A stretch of 41,230 bases of DNA from Hyphomicrobiales bacterium (GCA_900472605.1 UCJD01000051.1:20035-61264), one strand, 5' to 3'. Positions 1 through 8,599 are shown, counted from the first letter of the stretch. Numbers and translations: made by a program. Notes: generated by a model not told the origin, from the sequence alone.

Positions 1-112
1 AAGGGGGGAGATCGGATGGGCGCAGCCGCTCGCTCCACATTGCTTGTTTGGCGAAGACCTAACAACGAGTCGATCCCCCCCCTTGAGGGGGAGATGTCCG
101 GCAGGACAGAGG
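1..112. repeat. Rhizobial mosaic palindromic repeat, cut by the window edge
   Basis: Two near-identical G-run blocks face each other: bases 1-14 and the reverse complement of 71-84 match in about 13 of 14 positions. The second block is itself a small hairpin (CCCCC, TTGA, GGGGG, about 77-91), followed by GAGAT and a second mini-hairpin GTCC-GGCA-GGAC (about 95-106). Stacked palindromes of this kind are typical of the intergenic mosaic elements of Rhizobium genomes. No gene is visible in 1-133. Assignment to a named repeat family is by resemblance only. Confidence 0.55.
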
Positions 113-133
113 TGTGGCCGCGAACTCGACGCC

Positions 134-166
134 AAAAAAAGGGCGGCGCCAGCGGCACCGCCCTTT
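134..166 (-). terminator. Rho-independent terminator of transaldolase
   Basis: On the minus strand, just past the tal stop codon, the sequence AAAGGGCGG pairs with CCGCCCTTT across an 11-base loop. The stem runs directly into a run of T (the A-run at 134-140 on the plus strand). Stem plus U-tract is the classic intrinsic terminator form, and it lies about 25 bases beyond the gene end. Confidence 0.85.
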
Positions 167-189
167 CCAATCAACTACCCACAACCCCC

Positions 190-1155
190 TTAGGCGGCTG
201 CGAGCTGCAGTTCCTTGGTGACCATCGTGCGCAGGATGCCGAGGTCCTTGGCGAAGGCGCGAATGCCTTCGGCGAGCTTTTCGGTTGCCATGGCGTCTTC
301 GTTCATCATCCAGCGGAAGGTCTTCTCGTCGACTGCGATCTTGGCGATCGGCTTGGCGTTTTCGGGCGACAGCTTGCGCTCGAGCTTGCCCTGGTCGTTC
401 GACAGTTCGTCGAGCAGGTTCGGCGCGATCGTCAGGCGGTCGCAACCGGCCAGTGCTTCGATTTCGCCGGCCGAGCGGAACGAGGCGCCCATGACGATCG
501 TCTTGATGTCGTTGGCCTTGTAGTAGTTGTAGATCTCTCGAACCGAGAGTACGCCCGGATCTTCCTCAGGCGTGAAGTCCTTGCCGGTCGACTTCTTGTA
601 CCAGTCGAGGATACGGCCGACGAAGGGCGAGATGAGGAACGCCTTGGCGTCGGCGCAGGCGATCGCCTGGGCCTGCGAGAACAGAAGCGTCAGGTTGCAG
701 TCGATGCCTTCCTTCTGCAGGATTTCGGCGGCGCGAATGCCTTCCCAGGTGGAAGCGAGCTTGATCAGGATGCGATCCTTCTCGATGCCGCGTTCCTTGT
801 AGCCGGCGATGATGCCATGTGCCTTTTCGACCGATGCCTTGGTGTCGAAGGAAAGGTCGGCATCGACTTCGGTCGAGACACGGCCGGGAACGAGCTTGGA
901 GAGCGCTGCACCGACAGAAACGGCGAGACGGTCGGCAACGGCGGAAGCAACGGCGTCGGAATTGCCGCCCTGCTTCTTGCCCCAGGAAACGGCTTCCTTG
1001 ATCGCGTCGGCGAACATCGGCGTGCCGAGCGCCTTCAGGACGATGCTCGGGTTGGTCGTGCAATCGACCGGCTTCAGCCGGGCAACGGCTTCGATGTCAC
1101 CGGTGTCGGCGACGACGGTGGTCATCTCGCGGAGTTGGTCAAGCTTGGATGTCAT
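190..1155 (-). CDS. tal: Transaldolase (TalB type)
   Basis: Cytosolic enzyme of the non-oxidative pentose phosphate pathway. It moves a dihydroxyacetone unit between sedoheptulose 7-phosphate and glyceraldehyde 3-phosphate, giving erythrose 4-phosphate and fructose 6-phosphate. The 321-residue product has the full length of the E. coli TalB subfamily. The segment ILIKLASTWEGIRAAE carries the Schiff-base lysine at residue 132, the same number as in TalB. The CNLTLLFSQAQA and ISPFVGRILDWYKK blocks of the family follow. DCTTNPSIV lies near residue 31-39. An AAGGA about nine bases upstream supports the ATG at 1155. The gene stands alone, followed by an intrinsic terminator and separated by about 410 bases from a divergent SorC regulator. 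It could return sugar phosphates made by the polyol block to central metabolism; that link is inference. Confidence 0.96.
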   Translation of the reverse strand: MTSKLDQLREMTTVVADTGDIEAVARLKPVDCTTNPSIVLKALGTPMFADAIKEAVSWGKKQGGNSDAVASAVADRLAVSVGAALSKLVPGRVSTEVDADLSFDTKASVEKAHGIIAGYKERGIEKDRILIKLASTWEGIRAAEILQKEGIDCNLTLLFSQAQAIACADAKAFLISPFVGRILDWYKKSTGKDFTPEEDPGVLSVREIYNYYKANDIKTIVMGASFRSAGEIEALAGCDRLTIAPNLLDELSNDQGKLERKLSPENAKPIAKIAVDEKTFRWMMNEDAMATEKLAEGIRAFAKDLGILRTMVTKELQLAAA

Positions 1156-1565
1156 GGTCGCGTGTCCTTTTGACTTGAGCTGCGAGCCGGAGCGCTTAGG
1201 CCCGGCGAATGAGGTGATCTACGGATTGCCCGTACTGTCTTTGAAGTCGCTGTCTGTGAAATCGTGCCCGCGCGTTCGGGATACTCCATAAACGCCGGCG
1301 AGTACCTCGTCGTTCCTGTCTCGGGCAACCGTCCGCGGGCAACCCTGCCCCGGCACAAGACCGCTGCGATTTGCCATATGCCCGCACAGTGCCTCCTACA
1401 ACGGACGGAACGACCAGTTACAAGGACTATCGCTATTCCAGGCCCATTATGTCAAGGACATTTGTGCATTTCAATTGACATAAGTGTCACACCGGTCATT
1501 ATCGCGGCGACAAGCCATGCCCTGTCTAAACCAGGATTTAGGGCGCCTTTGCTTTTGGAGGAGAT
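1156..1565. other. 410-base divergent regulatory region between tal and a SorC regulator
   Basis: No convincing gene lies here. Towards the regulator side there is TTGACA at 1475-1480 and a perfect small palindrome TGACA-TAAG-TGTCA at 1476-1489. A wider GTCAA/TTGAC pair lies at 1451-1455 and 1475-1479. The octamer GACATTTG (1457-1464) recurs upstream of the second SorC regulator and of smoE. These are plausible operator and promoter elements for the regulator, read from sequence only. The part next to tal (1156-1440) shows no strong hairpin or promoter that I can defend. Confidence 0.5.
1476..1489. promoter_or_regulatory. Candidate operator, TGACA-N4-TGTCA palindrome
   Basis: A perfect inverted repeat with 5-base arms and a TAAG centre overlaps a TTGACA hexamer (1475-1480), about 75 bases before the SorC regulator start. 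SorC/DeoR-like sugar regulators commonly autoregulate through short inverted repeats overlapping their promoter. Binding by the adjacent gene product is inferred. Confidence 0.35.
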
Positions 1566-2549
1566 GTGGTCAAGCTAAAACGCGGCACGCACACCGCTTA
1601 TTCGGAAGCCTCCTCGCTCAGACTGCGCGCCGCCTGGCTCTATTATAACCAGGGATTGACGCAAAAAGATGTCGCCGAGCAACTCGGCATCAGCCGCACG
1701 ACCGTCATTCGGCTGCTCGATGAGGCGATGAAGCGTAGCGAGGTGCAGATCTGGATCAACGATTCGATCGGCGATTGCGTCGAGCTGTCCGTCAAGCTGG
1801 AGCGCGCCTATGGCCTGGACGAGGCGATCGTCGTGCCGGCACCCGTCACCTCCGATCCGAACGCGCTGGCCAAAAGCGTCGGCCTGGCGCTCGGCCAGTT
1901 TCTCTCCGAAGCGATCCCCGACAATTACACAATCGGCGTCGGCTGGGGCCGCACCATGACGGCCTCGCTGTCGAGCTTCCGCCCACCGCGCCGCGACAAT
2001 TGCAAGGTCGTCTCGCTGCTCGGCGGCATCGTCGCCGTCCACCAGACCAACCCGATCGACTACACCTGGCGGCTGGCAAGCCAGCTTGGCGCCGAATGCT
2101 ACATGTTCCTCGCGCCCCTGCTCGTCGATTCCACCGAGACAAAGCGCAACCTCATCGAAAAATGCGGCCTCGACACCATATATCGGCTAGCCGAAACGCT
2201 TGACCTTGCCATCGTCAGCTGCGGCGATATCGGCCCGCATTCGACCTCTCTGTCGGAGGGATGGATCTCCAAGGCCGAGCTTCAGGAGTTGATCGACGCC
2301 GGCTGCGTCTGCGACACCATGTTCAACTTCCTCGACAAGGACGGCAACACGGTCGATCATTCGATCAACAGCCGCGTGATGTCCGTCGATCTTGATACGC
2401 TGAAGAAGGCCAAGCACATCGTGCTCTCCTCCGGTGGCGCCCACCGGGCGGTCGCCATCAGCGCCACCATCAAGCGGATCGGCTGCAACACGCTGATAAC
2501 AGACGAGAGCGCCGCCCGCGCCCTGATCGAGCTCGCCGAAGCCGCCTGA
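1566..2549 (+). CDS. SorC-family (sugar-binding) transcriptional regulator
   Basis: A 327-residue regulator. The N-terminal helix-turn-helix (about residues 20-60) contains LTQKDVAEQLGISRTTVIRL, and the long C-terminal half has the SorC sugar-phosphate-binding fold (GVGWGRTMTASL near 120-132, VSLLGGIV near 147-154). The start is GTG at 1566. An ATG two bases earlier is in another frame and stops after four codons, and the GGAGGAG just upstream fits GTG. The family senses phosphorylated sugars or polyols and often controls a neighbouring catabolic operon. Here the closest genes are divergent tal and the unrelated downstream DoxX-like gene, so the regulon is unclear. It has the same architecture as the second SorC regulator at 8829 but is clearly a distinct sequence. 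Confidence 0.85.
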   Translation: MVKLKRGTHTAYSEASSLRLRAAWLYYNQGLTQKDVAEQLGISRTTVIRLLDEAMKRSEVQIWINDSIGDCVELSVKLERAYGLDEAIVVPAPVTSDPNALAKSVGLALGQFLSEAIPDNYTIGVGWGRTMTASLSSFRPPRRDNCKVVSLLGGIVAVHQTNPIDYTWRLASQLGAECYMFLAPLLVDSTETKRNLIEKCGLDTIYRLAETLDLAIVSCGDIGPHSTSLSEGWISKAELQELIDAGCVCDTMFNFLDKDGNTVDHSINSRVMSVDLDTLKKAKHIVLSSGGAHRAVAISATIKRIGCNTLITDESAARALIELAEAA

Positions 2550-2620
2550 CCGACCGATCACGTCAGCGTCATGGACCGCAGGACATCAATCCGCGCACCG
2601 GTCATTTGCGTAGATGCTCC

Positions 2621-3049
2621 ATGATCAAAGCCGCAGAGAATGACACCGCGGACGATACGGACAGCCGCACCGGCAGATTTACCCTGGCCGCCCTCTACAC
2701 AATAGCCGGCTGCGCGCACCTGCTTTTCCCAGCCGCATTTCTGTCGATCACGCCACACTGGGTGCCCTTGCCCACCAAGGTGATAGCGCTCACCGGTCTG
2801 TGCGAAATTTCCGGCGCGATAGGCCTGACAACCGAACGGTTCCGCCGCTCGGCCGGCATCTGTCTGGCACTCTATGCCGTCTGCGTATTCCCGGCCAACA
2901 TCAAGCATGCGATCGACGATCTCGGCTCGACCACGGCCACATTGGGCTTGTGGTATCATCTGCCGCGCCTCGCCTTGCAGCCGGCCATCGTCTGGTGGGC
3001 GCTGCTTGCCGGCAAGGTGACGCGCTGGCCATTGCCGCCGCCGCGCTGA
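2621..3049 (+). CDS. DoxX-like small integral membrane protein
   Basis: About 142 residues with four hydrophobic segments. The ordering matches DoxX-like proteins: a first helix LAALYTIAGCAHLLFP, then a second helix with TKVIALTGLCEISGAIGL, and a C-terminal helix ending in WWALL. Function is unknown in most family members; some are linked to redox or thiosulfate metabolism. The frame is also open from a TTG at 2606; the ATG at 2621 is chosen although neither has a strong ribosome-binding site. It follows the SorC regulator by about 70 bases on the same strand and could be co-transcribed with it. The family assignment rests on hydrophobic pattern and length. Confidence 0.6.
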   Translation: MIKAAENDTADDTDSRTGRFTLAALYTIAGCAHLLFPAAFLSITPHWVPLPTKVIALTGLCEISGAIGLTTERFRRSAGICLALYAVCVFPANIKHAIDDLGSTTATLGLWYHLPRLALQPAIVWWALLAGKVTRWPLPPPR

Positions 3050-3201
3050 CCTCGGCCACGGCCGGAACCGAAACGGCTCGACACGGTGCAAATGGCCGAC
3101 GCATGATCGTTCTGCGTCAAACCGTCACGTCGTACGCGCTGGGCCATTTGATAATAGCCAGGGTAAGAACTGGCCGTGGGGGCACAGTCAGGAGCCATGA
3201 T

Positions 3202-4506
3202 TTGTCGAAGCGCAGTTTTTCGTTTCCCGTAGCCGATGTCCGTGCCCGCGCGCTCGGCGAAATCCACTCGCGCCCCTATACGCTTATTCCGGTCTCCCGC
3301 GTCATCTTCCAGGTTGCCTTCCTGACCGAGGCCAACTTCGCCGCCGATCAGGCGATCCTGAAGGCGCTTTCGCTTGCCCAGGGTGTTCCGGCACCTGCTG
3401 CCGATACCAGCCACCACACGATGAGCTGGGGCAGCGGCACGCTGCGCTGGGAGCGCCACACGGAGTTCTCCACCTATTTCTGGGACACGCCGGCGCCATC
3501 AGAGTTCGGCGCCGAAATCCCGGTGAACCCCTTCGGCGCCAGCTTCGCGGCGCCTGGTGCCTTCATCTCGGGCGTGCGCATCGAGATCCGCCCGGATAGC
3601 GAGGATGTCGCCGACGTCATCGCCAATTTCGACCCGACCAGCCTCTGCCAGAGCATGGTCGCCGACAACCAGGCAACCGTCATCACCGATTTCCGCCAGG
3701 ACGGCGATGGCTTGACCAAGTTCCTGGTGCTCGACCATGGCATGACGGATGCCGCCCGTGGCATGCTCGCACAGCGCCTGCTCGACATTGAGACCTACCG
3801 GACGCTGGCAATGATGGGCCTGCCGCTGGCGCAGACGCTGTCGCCAGAGATTCGTCAGATCGAAACGAGCTTCACCGCCATCAGCCAGCGCATGAAGCAG
3901 CACGCCCGCTCCGAAGCCGACGCCACGCTGTCGGAGATCACCCGTCTTGCCGCGGAGCTCGAGGCCAACGCTGCGCTCAGCCTCTACCGCTTCGGCGCCA
4001 GCCGCGCCTATTACAACATCGTGCTTGAGCGCGTCGCCATGCTGACCGAAAAGGCACTGCCCGGCAACGAAACCCTCGGCGCCTTCCTGCAGCGCCGCCT
4101 GGCGCCCGCCATGCGCACCTGCCAATCGGTGGAGGAGCGACAGGCGGACCTCTCGCGCAAGCTCGCCCGCGCAACGGCCCTTCTGCGCAGCTGGATCGAT
4201 GTCGAGCTGGAAAAGTTCAACACCGAGATCCTGGCATCGATGGACAAGCGTGCGCATCTGCAGCTGCGCCTGCAGCAGACGGTCGAAGGCCTTTCGGTGG
4301 CCGCCATCTCCTATTACGTCATCGGCCTCGTCGGCTATCTCGCCAAGCTCCTGCATGGCGTCGGCGTCGAGATCGCGCCGGAGACGCTGACCGGCGCAGC
4401 CGTGCCCTTCGTGGTCCTCGGCGTATGGCTGACGGTGCGCCGCATTCGAAGCAAGCACAGCGACGAGCACGTCAAAGAGGCCAACCGCCCCGACACGCTT
4501 GGCTGA
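3202..4506 (+). CDS. DUF3422 family membrane-anchored protein
   Basis: About 434 residues. The N-terminus (FPVADVRARALGEIHSRPY) matches the strongly conserved start of DUF3422 proteins, which are common in Rhizobiales and other proteobacteria and have no established activity. Most of the protein is soluble, with charged helical stretches around residues 225-360. Two hydrophobic segments near the C-terminus (VAAISYYVIGLVGYLAKLL and AVPFVVLGVWLTV) should anchor it in the inner membrane. The start is placed at TTG 3202 because an AGGAG lies seven bases upstream and the conserved N-terminus begins there; upstream in-frame ATGs such as 3104 would add non-conserved residues. A polyphosphate kinase gene follows 134 bases downstream in the same orientation. 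Confidence 0.8.
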   Translation: MSKRSFSFPVADVRARALGEIHSRPYTLIPVSRVIFQVAFLTEANFAADQAILKALSLAQGVPAPAADTSHHTMSWGSGTLRWERHTEFSTYFWDTPAPSEFGAEIPVNPFGASFAAPGAFISGVRIEIRPDSEDVADVIANFDPTSLCQSMVADNQATVITDFRQDGDGLTKFLVLDHGMTDAARGMLAQRLLDIETYRTLAMMGLPLAQTLSPEIRQIETSFTAISQRMKQHARSEADATLSEITRLAAELEANAALSLYRFGASRAYYNIVLERVAMLTEKALPGNETLGAFLQRRLAPAMRTCQSVEERQADLSRKLARATALLRSWIDVELEKFNTEILASMDKRAHLQLRLQQTVEGLSVAAISYYVIGLVGYLAKLLHGVGVEIAPETLTGAAVPFVVLGVWLTVRRIRSKHSDEHVKEANRPDTLG

Positions 4507-4640
4507 TCCGTAGCCGGATCTCCGCGCGCCCTTCCCGCGTCGGCCACGCCGTCATATATCCTTCATGAGACACTGCTTAGGTGCCCGTGAATCGCCTGCG
4601 TCGCCGGCGCGGCTACCGATATGTGTGAACAGGGATCGAG

Positions 4641-5558
4641 ATGACCACCATGAGAGGCACGCCTTCGACCGACTGGCTTGAGGCCGAACTGGCCGACACG
4701 CTGGATGAGGACTACGAGCTCGAGCTCTCCGAGCCGGCGCTCTCCGAGGAAATCCGCAAGATCTATCGCAAGGCGCACCCGCCATCGATGCCGCGCATCG
4801 AGTATTTCCGGTCGCTGATCGCGCTGCAGTCGGAGCTGATCCGCCTGCAGGATTGGGTCACCTATCACAAGGAAAAGGTGGTCGTGATCTTCGAGGGTCG
4901 CGATTCCGCCGGCAAGGGCGGCGTCATCAAGCGCATCACCCAGCGCCTCAACCCGCGCGTCGCCCGCGTCGTTGCGCTTCCTGCGCCTTCGGACCGCGAG
5001 AAGTCGCAGTGGTATTTCCAGCGCTACGTGCCGCATCTGCCGGCTGGCGGCGAAATCGTGCTCTTCGACCGCTCCTGGTATAACCGCTCCGGCGTCGAGC
5101 GCGTCATGGGTTTTGCCGACGAGGATCAGGTCGAGCAGTTCTTCAACGACGTGCCCGAATTCGAGCGCATGCTTGTTCGTTCCGGCATCCGTCTCGTCAA
5201 ATACTGGTTCTCGATTACCGATGAAGAGCAGCAGCTGCGCTTCCTCGTGCGCATCCACGATCCGCTGAAGCAGTGGAAGCTGTCGCCGATGGACCTGCAG
5301 TCGCGCATCCGCTGGGAGGCCTACACCAAGGCCAAGGAAGAAACCTTCGCCCGCACCAACATCCCGGAAGCCCCGTGGCATATCGTCGAGGGCAACGACA
5401 AGAAGCGCGCCCGCCTGAACTGTATCGATCATCTCCTGTCGCAGTTCCCCTACGAGGACGTGCCGCACGAGGAGATCGCTTTGCCGGAGCGGGTCTTCAA
5501 CCCGGATTACGAGCGCAAGGTTTTGCCACCGGAGCTGTACGTTCCGTCGAAGTATTGA
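4641..5558 (+). CDS. ppk2: Polyphosphate kinase 2 (class I PPK2)
   Basis: A 305-residue PPK2. These cytosolic enzymes use inorganic polyphosphate to phosphorylate nucleoside diphosphates, or run in reverse. The P-loop GRDSAGKGG starts at residue 86 with the Walker lysine at 92. Walker B and the following arginine block are in LFDRSWYNRSGVERVMGF, and the lid region lies around RIRWEAYTKAKEETF. One PPK2 domain at this length is typical of class I. The first 45 residues are acidic (DTLDEDYELELSEP), as in rhizobial homologues. The gene is convergent with a ROK kinase, with only about 33 bases between the stops. No ppk1 or ppx is in the window. Nucleotide preference (ADP or GDP) cannot be read from sequence alone. 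Confidence 0.93.
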   Translation: MTTMRGTPSTDWLEAELADTLDEDYELELSEPALSEEIRKIYRKAHPPSMPRIEYFRSLIALQSELIRLQDWVTYHKEKVVVIFEGRDSAGKGGVIKRITQRLNPRVARVVALPAPSDREKSQWYFQRYVPHLPAGGEIVLFDRSWYNRSGVERVMGFADEDQVEQFFNDVPEFERMLVRSGIRLVKYWFSITDEEQQLRFLVRIHDPLKQWKLSPMDLQSRIRWEAYTKAKEETFARTNIPEAPWHIVEGNDKKRARLNCIDHLLSQFPYEDVPHEEIALPERVFNPDYERKVLPPELYVPSKY

Positions 5559-5591
5559 GGCTTGTCATCGGCGGGCGTAGGAAAAACCGAC

Positions 5592-6512
5592 CTACCCCGC
5601 CATCTCCGCTTCCGCCTTCAATCCCAGCAACGCCGCCCCAATCAGCCCCGGCTCGACGCGGCATTCGCTGCGCACGACGAGCGGCCGGTCGAATTTGCGC
5701 AGGATGCGCTGGCGCACGGCCTTGTCGAGCTCATCCAGCAGCGGCTCCACATTGGAGAGCCCGCCGGCGACGGGGACGATGGTGGCGCCGGTGATGTTGA
5801 CGGTCAGCGCCAGGGGAGAGGCGACGAGGTCGATATAGACGTCGATCGTGCGGGTCGCTTGCTCCTCGCCGCGCTGCCACGCACCGATGATCTCCTCGCT
5901 GGTGAAATCGAGGCCGTGGAGCGTCTTGTGCAGGCGTTCCATGCCGCGCGCGCCGCCGACGGAATCGACGCAGCCGCTCTGGCCGCAGCCGCAGGCGTAA
6001 TGCGGGATCTCGACCGGCGGGTGGCCGGCGCGGAGCGCCACGATAGGGCCGTGGCCCCATTCGCCGGCAAAGCCGCCCGCCTCGTTGATCAGCCGTCCAT
6101 TGGCGATCACGCCGCCGCCGACGCCAGTGCCCAGAATGACGCCAAGCACGATGCGGTGGCCGCGACCGGCGCCGAGACCGGCTTCGGCCATGGCGAAGCA
6201 GTCCGCGTCGTTGGCGACCAGCACCGGAACGTTGAGCTCGGCCTGAAGATCGGCCGCGATCGTGCGCTGGTGGATGCAGGGAATGTTCGCGCAGGTCAGC
6301 AGCTGCGTATCGGGGTCGACGACGCCGGCGATCGAGATCGACAGCAGCGTCGGCGTAGCGCCGGCTTCCGCGATGAAGGTTCGCAGCGTATCGACGAAGG
6401 CGCCGAAATCATCGAGGGGTGTCGGGCGGCGGCCGAGCGGCGTGATCTCGGTTTCGGAAAGGGCTACGCCGCCCTTGATCGCCGAGCCGCCGATGTCGAA
6501 GGAGATGATCAT
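5592..6512 (-). CDS. ROK-family sugar kinase (possible fructokinase)
   Basis: A 306-residue ROK kinase (repressor/ORF/kinase family) without a DNA-binding extension. The N-terminal ATP-binding motif is SFDIGGSAIKGG. The central ROK signature is VILGTGVGGGVIANGRL followed by GEWGHGPI, and the zinc-binding cluster CGCGQSGCVDSV comes next. The catalytic aspartate is expected in the VANDADCF block. ROK kinases phosphorylate hexoses such as fructose, mannose, glucose or N-acetylglucosamine. Because the mannitol dehydrogenase in this window would make fructose, a fructokinase role is attractive but unproven. The gene lies just downstream of the sensor kinase/regulator pair on the same strand, with about 70 bases between, so read-through is not expected to be required. 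Confidence 0.85.
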   Translation of the reverse strand: MIISFDIGGSAIKGGVALSETEITPLGRRPTPLDDFGAFVDTLRTFIAEAGATPTLLSISIAGVVDPDTQLLTCANIPCIHQRTIAADLQAELNVPVLVANDADCFAMAEAGLGAGRGHRIVLGVILGTGVGGGVIANGRLINEAGGFAGEWGHGPIVALRAGHPPVEIPHYACGCGQSGCVDSVGGARGMERLHKTLHGLDFTSEEIIGAWQRGEEQATRTIDVYIDLVASPLALTVNITGATIVPVAGGLSNVEPLLDELDKAVRQRILRKFDRPLVVRSECRVEPGLIGAALLGLKAEAEMAG

Positions 6513-6585
6513 TCGTATTCTGCTTGTTCCAAACGGTTAGAATCTGCTCGCATCGTTCGGTGCGATTTGCAAGCCCAAACCCTGA

Positions 6586-7923
6586 TCAGGCAGGCAGCGT
6601 GACGCGGGCCTCGAAGCCCGAATTTTTGCCACTCGCCGGCGAGATCAGGTCGAGCGTTCCGCCCATCTGCGAGACGATGCGCTCGGCGATCGCCAGGCCA
6701 AGGCCGGATCCCGACGCACTGGTATTGCCGCGACGGAAGCGTTTCTTCAGCGTCGCGATATCGGCCTCTGGCACCAAAGGCCCACCATTGACCACACGGA
6801 CGACACCATCGGGATCGAGGCTGATCTCGACAGGCAGCTCCGGGTCGCCATGAACCAAGGCGTTTTCGATGAGGTTGCGCAGGATAATGCCGAAGGCGTC
6901 CATGTCGGCATTGCGCACCAACTTTGTCGCAGGGGCGGCCGTGTAGCGCAGACGACCTTGCGAACGGCTGTCGCGCTCGTAGTCGGTAACGATCATCTCA
7001 AGTACCGGGCGAAGGTCCGTTGCCGTGGCGCTGCCGCCGATACCCGCCTCGGCGCGGGCGAGCTGCAGCAGCTTTTCGGCGAGGCGACCGAGATTGACCA
7101 GCGAGCTCTCGACCTGATGGGCACGGGCCCGTGTTGGTCCGGGAGGCAATTCCTCGGCAAGGCGCTGCGTCTGCGCCAAAGCGCCGGCGATCGGGGTTCT
7201 CAGTTCATGGGCGCTGTTGGCGGTGAACTCGCGTTCGGCTTCGAGCGCCGAGCGCAGGCGACCGAGCAGGAGGTTGACGGAACGGGCAATCGGCTTCAGC
7301 TCTTTCGGCAGGCCGGTGCTTTCCACCGCCGCCAGATTGCCGCCGTCCTTGGTGGCGATATCCTGGCGCAGCGTGTCGAGAGGCTTCAGCGCCCGACCGA
7401 CGATGAACCAGATGGCGAAGATACTGGCCGGGATGAGCGCGATCAGCGGGATGAGCAGGGTGACGGCGCTTTCGCGCACGGCTTCGCGCCGGTTCTTAAA
7501 ACGGTCCGCGACCTGCAGGAAGAGCGAGCCGTCGGATGTCTTCTCCGTGTAGATGCGCGCGATGTCACTGTCGTAGAAGCCCTGCTCGAGCGGCGCTGGA
7601 AAAGGTTCCGACAGCGCATCGTTGGAGCGCAACAGGATTTTTCCGGATGCGTCGCGAACCTGATAGGTGAGATACTCGCGATTGGCGGCGGTGTTCAGCA
7701 TGGCGATGCCATGCGGGTCGCTGATGCCGCGCTGGTCCATGTCGTCGAGGATGAGCGCCAGCAGCCGCTCCGTCGTCTCCTGTTGGGCGCTGTCGAAAAT
7801 CTCGTCGAACTCGTGCTGCATGACGCGGATGCTGAGGCCGATGGCGACAAGCCAGAAGACAACCATGACCGTCGTCAGCGCGGCGATGAGCGGGCGAGTG
7901 ATACTGGGTTCGCGTTTTTTCAT
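6586..7923 (-). CDS. Two-component sensor histidine kinase
   Basis: A 445-residue inner-membrane histidine kinase. The first membrane helix is at about residues 11-33, a periplasmic sensor of about 130 residues follows, then a second helix (about 165-187), a HAMP linker, and a HisKA domain with HELRTP whose phospho-accepting histidine is residue 239. The ATPase domain has the N box NLIENALVHG and G box GSGLGLAIAERIV. The ATG at 7923 overlaps the stop of the upstream response regulator (ATGA), so translation is probably coupled. The frame stays open further upstream into the regulator gene, but those residues have no kinase similarity. It resembles the QseC/TctE-like EnvZ superfamily. The signal is unknown. 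Confidence 0.92.
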   Translation of the reverse strand: MKKREPSITRPLIAALTTVMVVFWLVAIGLSIRVMQHEFDEIFDSAQQETTERLLALILDDMDQRGISDPHGIAMLNTAANREYLTYQVRDASGKILLRSNDALSEPFPAPLEQGFYDSDIARIYTEKTSDGSLFLQVADRFKNRREAVRESAVTLLIPLIALIPASIFAIWFIVGRALKPLDTLRQDIATKDGGNLAAVESTGLPKELKPIARSVNLLLGRLRSALEAEREFTANSAHELRTPIAGALAQTQRLAEELPPGPTRARAHQVESSLVNLGRLAEKLLQLARAEAGIGGSATATDLRPVLEMIVTDYERDSRSQGRLRYTAAPATKLVRNADMDAFGIILRNLIENALVHGDPELPVEISLDPDGVVRVVNGGPLVPEADIATLKKRFRRGNTSASGSGLGLAIAERIVSQMGGTLDLISPASGKNSGFEARVTLPA

Positions 7924-8579
7924 TGTTGTCCGAGTGTGTAGCCGATGCCGCGCGCCGTGCGGATGCGATCCTTGCCAATCTTCTTGCGCAGGCGGCTGAC
8001 ATAGACCTCGACCGTATTGCTCTCGATCTCCGAGCCGAAGGCGTAGAGCGCTTCCTCGATGCGATCCTTGGAAACGATCGCGCCGGGGCGCGCGGTCAAC
8101 AGGTCCAGAACTGCCCATTCGCGGCTGGTGAGGATAACGGAGGCGCCGTCGACGGAGAGTTTGTGCTGCGGCCGGTTGATTTCGATATCGCCGATCTGCA
8201 CCACCGGATGCGGGTTAGCGTCGTAGCGGCGGGCCACCGCCATGATGCGGGCTTCGAGCTCGCCCAGGTTGAAGGGCTTGACGAGATAGTCGTCCGCGCC
8301 GGCGTTCAGTCCCTCGATGCGATCGGAAATCTGGTCGCGTGCGGTGAGGATGATGACGGGGGCGCGGATGTCTCGGCTGCGCAGCTTGCGCAGGAAATCG
8401 ACACCGCTGCCGTCGGGAAGATTGAGGTCGAGCAGGATCAATCCGTATTCGACAGGTCCCGTGGCGGCTTCCGCGTCGGCAAGGTTCTTGACCCAATCGA
8501 CAGCGTGGAAGGAGGCTGCGACGTGATCGCGCACGGCCTCGCCAATCATCTTGTCGTCCTCAACCAGCAGAATTCGCAC
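7920..8579 (-). CDS. OmpR-family response regulator
   Basis: A 219-residue regulator. The receiver domain spans about residues 1-115 with acidic residues near position 8, the phospho-accepting D51 in LILLDLNLPDG, T79 and K101 in LVKPFN. The winged-helix DNA-binding domain follows (about 125-217) with SREWAVLDLL and the recognition region TVEVYVSRLRKKIG. The start is GTG at 8579, preceded by AGAGGGA at good spacing. The first codons MRILLVEDD are the standard receiver opening. It forms an operon with the kinase through an ATGA overlap. The best resemblance is to the QseB/PmrA/TctD branch; targets cannot be told from this window. Confidence 0.93.
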   Translation of the reverse strand: MRILLVEDDKMIGEAVRDHVAASFHAVDWVKNLADAEAATGPVEYGLILLDLNLPDGSGVDFLRKLRSRDIRAPVIILTARDQISDRIEGLNAGADDYLVKPFNLGELEARIMAVARRYDANPHPVVQIGDIEINRPQHKLSVDGASVILTSREWAVLDLLTARPGAIVSKDRIEEALYAFGSEIESNTVEVYVSRLRKKIGKDRIRTARGIGYTLGQQ

Positions 8580-8599
8580 GATTTTTCCCTCTAGGACAC

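Noticed and set aside
16..1173. A plus-strand 385-codon frame over the transaldolase
   Set aside because: Antisense shadow of tal, which has the full TalB motif set.
1264..1578. A 104-codon plus-strand frame before the first SorC gene
   Set aside because: It runs through promoter-like sequence, overlaps the SorC start in another frame, and shows no domain or ribosome-binding site.
2800..3201. Upstream extension of the DUF3422 frame
   Set aside because: It overlaps the DoxX-like gene in another frame, and the conserved DUF3422 N-terminus begins at 3202 beside an AGGAG site.
5559..5591. GTAGG/CCTAC inverted repeat between ppk2 and the ROK kinase as a terminator
   Set aside because: Only five paired bases and no U-run; too weak to call.
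5562..6602. A plus-strand 346-codon frame over the ROK kinase
   Set aside because: Antisense shadow; the ROK signature and zinc cluster are on the minus strand.
7924..8118. 65-codon N-terminal extension of the histidine kinase
   Set aside because: It overlaps the response-regulator coding sequence. The ATG at 7923 in an ATGA overlap starts directly before the first membrane helix.
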